DNA of 8,238 nucleotides from Clostridiales bacterium. GTDB taxonomy: Bacteria > Bacillota > Clostridia > Christensenellales > Borkfalkiaceae. This document shows, one piece after another, positions 7,063 through 8,238 of the stretch. The notes below the pieces were generated by a model that saw only the letters and a program-made list of their open reading frames with translations, had not been told where the DNA came from and did no database searches. Location: the NCBI GenBank assembly GCA_021635425.1, contig JAJWOJ010000074.1, positions 1 to 8,238 on the forward strand, written 5' to 3'. The position numbers and the translations under genes are program-made. The stretch's first letter is position 1. Each line of letters starts with the position of its first letter.

Positions 7063-8231
7063 AAAAAGATAAAGAGAAAATTTCCGTATTTGCCGAAGAA
7101 GAAACAATAGTCAAAAAAGACGGCGAGGTTATAGAAGAAAAAATCGAAGTAACCGATAAATTCGACGGCTACGACGACGAGGCAGAAGCAACCAAAGAAC
7201 AGCTCGAAAGAGACGAAAAGAGCGAGGCGGATAAACTTTTGCCGCCCGATCCCGAAGCTATTCTCGAAGTAAGGCACTTAAAAAAGTTTTTCGTGCTTAA
7301 AAAGACGCTTACGGGCAAACCGCTTTCCACGCTTAAAGCCGTAGACGACGTGTCGTTTAAGGTGAAACCCGGCGAAACGCTCGGTATAGTCGGCGAATCG
7401 GGTTGCGGCAAAACGACGATGGGCAGAACGATTCTGAAGCTTTATCAGCCCACCGACGGGCAGGTGTTCTTCCATGGCGAGGATGTTTCCAAATATTCGC
7501 CCAAGCAGATGCGCGCTCTCCGCACGAAAATGCAGATAGTATTTCAGGATCCGTATTCTTCGCTTCCGCCGAGAAGTACGGTAGGCGATATACTTTCCGA
7601 ACCCGTAAAGGTACACGGAATCGTGCCTAAAGAAAAGGTTAAAGATTACGTTCTCGAACTTATGGAGAGCTGCGGGCTTCGCGATTATTATTACGAACGT
7701 TACCCGCATGAGTTTTCGGGCGGTCAGCGTCAGCGTATATGTATCGCTCGCGCTTTGACGGTAAACCCCGAATTCGTCGTTTGCGACGAACCGGTTTCCG
7801 CACTCGACGTGTCTATTCAGGCACAGATAATCAATTTGCTTAAGAAATTACAGAAAGAAAGAGGGCTTACCTATCTTTTCATTTCGCACGACTTGTCGGT
7901 TGTAAGATTTATTTCGGACAAGATAGGCGTTATGTATCTCGGCTCTATGGTTGAATTCGGTAATAAAGAAGATATTTTCGCTCATCCGCTTCACCCGTAC
8001 ACCGAAGCTCTTTTCTCGGCAGTGCCAAACCCCAACCCCAACGAAAAATCGGAGAGAATATTGCTGAAAGGCGATATTCCGTCTCCTGCCAATCCGCCTA
8101 AGGGTTGTAAGTTCCACACCCGTTGCCCGCATGCGATGGAGATATGTAAACACATAGCCCCCGCATATAAGGAATACGAACCGGGACACTTCACGGCATG
8201 CCATCTGTATTCGCAGGACGAAAATGTCTGA
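7059..8231 (+). CDS. oppF: Peptide ABC transporter ATPase, OppF/DppF type, with acidic N-terminal tail
   Basis: This is the second ATPase subunit, pairing with OppD. The 390-residue protein has complete motifs: Walker A GESGCGKTT (112-120, Lys118), Q-loop Gln163, signature FSGGQRQR (219-226), Walker B FVVCDEP (239-245, Glu244), D-loop ALD (248-250) and H-loop His277. The C-terminal region 'HPLHPYTEALFSAVP' followed by C350-x5-C356-x6-C363-x17-C381 is typical of the oligopeptide-specific C-terminal domain, with a possible [4Fe-4S] site. After the Q-loop the family normally reads 'DPYSSLNPR'; here Asn is replaced by Pro170 (SLPPR). An additional roughly 65-residue N-terminal tail is strongly charged (about 24 acidic and 12 basic residues), predicted disordered, and the ABC fold begins at about residue 67 (AILEVRHLKKFF). 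The start is supported by AAGGAG (7045-7050) 8 nt upstream and the ATGA overlap with oppD. Confidence 0.95.
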   Translation: MKKDKEKISVFAEEETIVKKDGEVIEEKIEVTDKFDGYDDEAEATKEQLERDEKSEADKLLPPDPEAILEVRHLKKFFVLKKTLTGKPLSTLKAVDDVSFKVKPGETLGIVGESGCGKTTMGRTILKLYQPTDGQVFFHGEDVSKYSPKQMRALRTKMQIVFQDPYSSLPPRSTVGDILSEPVKVHGIVPKEKVKDYVLELMESCGLRDYYYERYPHEFSGGQRQRICIARALTVNPEFVVCDEPVSALDVSIQAQIINLLKKLQKERGLTYLFISHDLSVVRFISDKIGVMYLGSMVEFGNKEDIFAHPLHPYTEALFSAVPNPNPNEKSERILLKGDIPSPANPPKGCKFHTRCPHAMEICKHIAPAYKEYEPGHFTACHLYSQDENV

Positions 8232-8238
8232 TAAAAAG
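8224..8238 (+). CDS. Possible start of a further operon gene (runs off the right edge)
   Basis: ATG at 8224 opens a frame different from oppF and reads MSDKK to the window end, overlapping the oppF stop by 8 nt. An AGGA (8215-8218) lies 5 nt upstream. The tight overlap style matches the rest of the operon, but five codons cannot show whether it is a real gene. Confidence 0.35.

Noticed and set aside
6337..7107. 256-residue minus-strand ORF opposite oppD and oppF
   Set aside because: It has no recognisable protein character and lies antisense to strongly supported coding sequence; it follows from codon bias.

Overview
The window is almost entirely one co-directional (+ strand) gene cluster for an Opp/Dpp-type peptide ABC importer. 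The order is: the 3' end of a putative surface beta-helix protein, a very large family 5 substrate-binding protein (SBP), a 195-nt structured intergenic region, two permeases (OppB-like, OppC-like), two ATPases (OppD-like, OppF-like), and what may be the first codons of another gene at the right edge. No tRNA, rRNA, CRISPR array, transposase, intrinsic terminator or convincing promoter was found.

Organism: good Shine-Dalgarno sequences at most starts, a short-spaced operon, roughly mid-40s % GC by eye and Opp proteins with long charged extensions suggest an uncultured member of the Firmicutes/Clostridia, perhaps gut-associated. This is inference from style only; there is no taxonomic marker in the window.

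Layout: 2-751 is the 3' part of a GLUG-like repeat protein, open at the left edge. Its last codons contain the ribosome binding site of the SBP (756-3407). From 3408 to 3602 lies a non-coding stretch that can fold into a long closing stem with three internal hairpins, plus one more hairpin just before the oppB ribosome binding site. oppB (3603-4589), oppC (4602-5711), oppD (5713-7062) and oppF (7059-8231) follow with gaps of 12 and 1 nt and a 4-nt overlap, which indicates one transcript and coupled translation. A candidate ATG at 8224 overlaps the oppF stop.

How it works: by family knowledge, the SBP captures peptides outside the membrane, OppB and OppC form the channel, and OppD and OppF hydrolyse ATP on the inside. 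Both ATPases have complete nucleotide-binding motifs and the same C-terminal cysteine spacing (C-x5-C-x6-C-x17-C), associated with an iron-sulfur cluster in this family. Departures from the usual family are a roughly 200-residue insertion in the SBP, an SBP N-terminus that looks like a membrane anchor rather than a lipoprotein signal, a roughly 60-residue D/G-turn insertion in OppD, long N-terminal tails of opposite charge on OppC/OppF versus OppD, and a Pro replacing the usual Asn after the OppF Q-loop. I see an ordinary transporter with lineage-specific elaborations, not a clearly new system. The intergenic element is the part least explained by known gene families.
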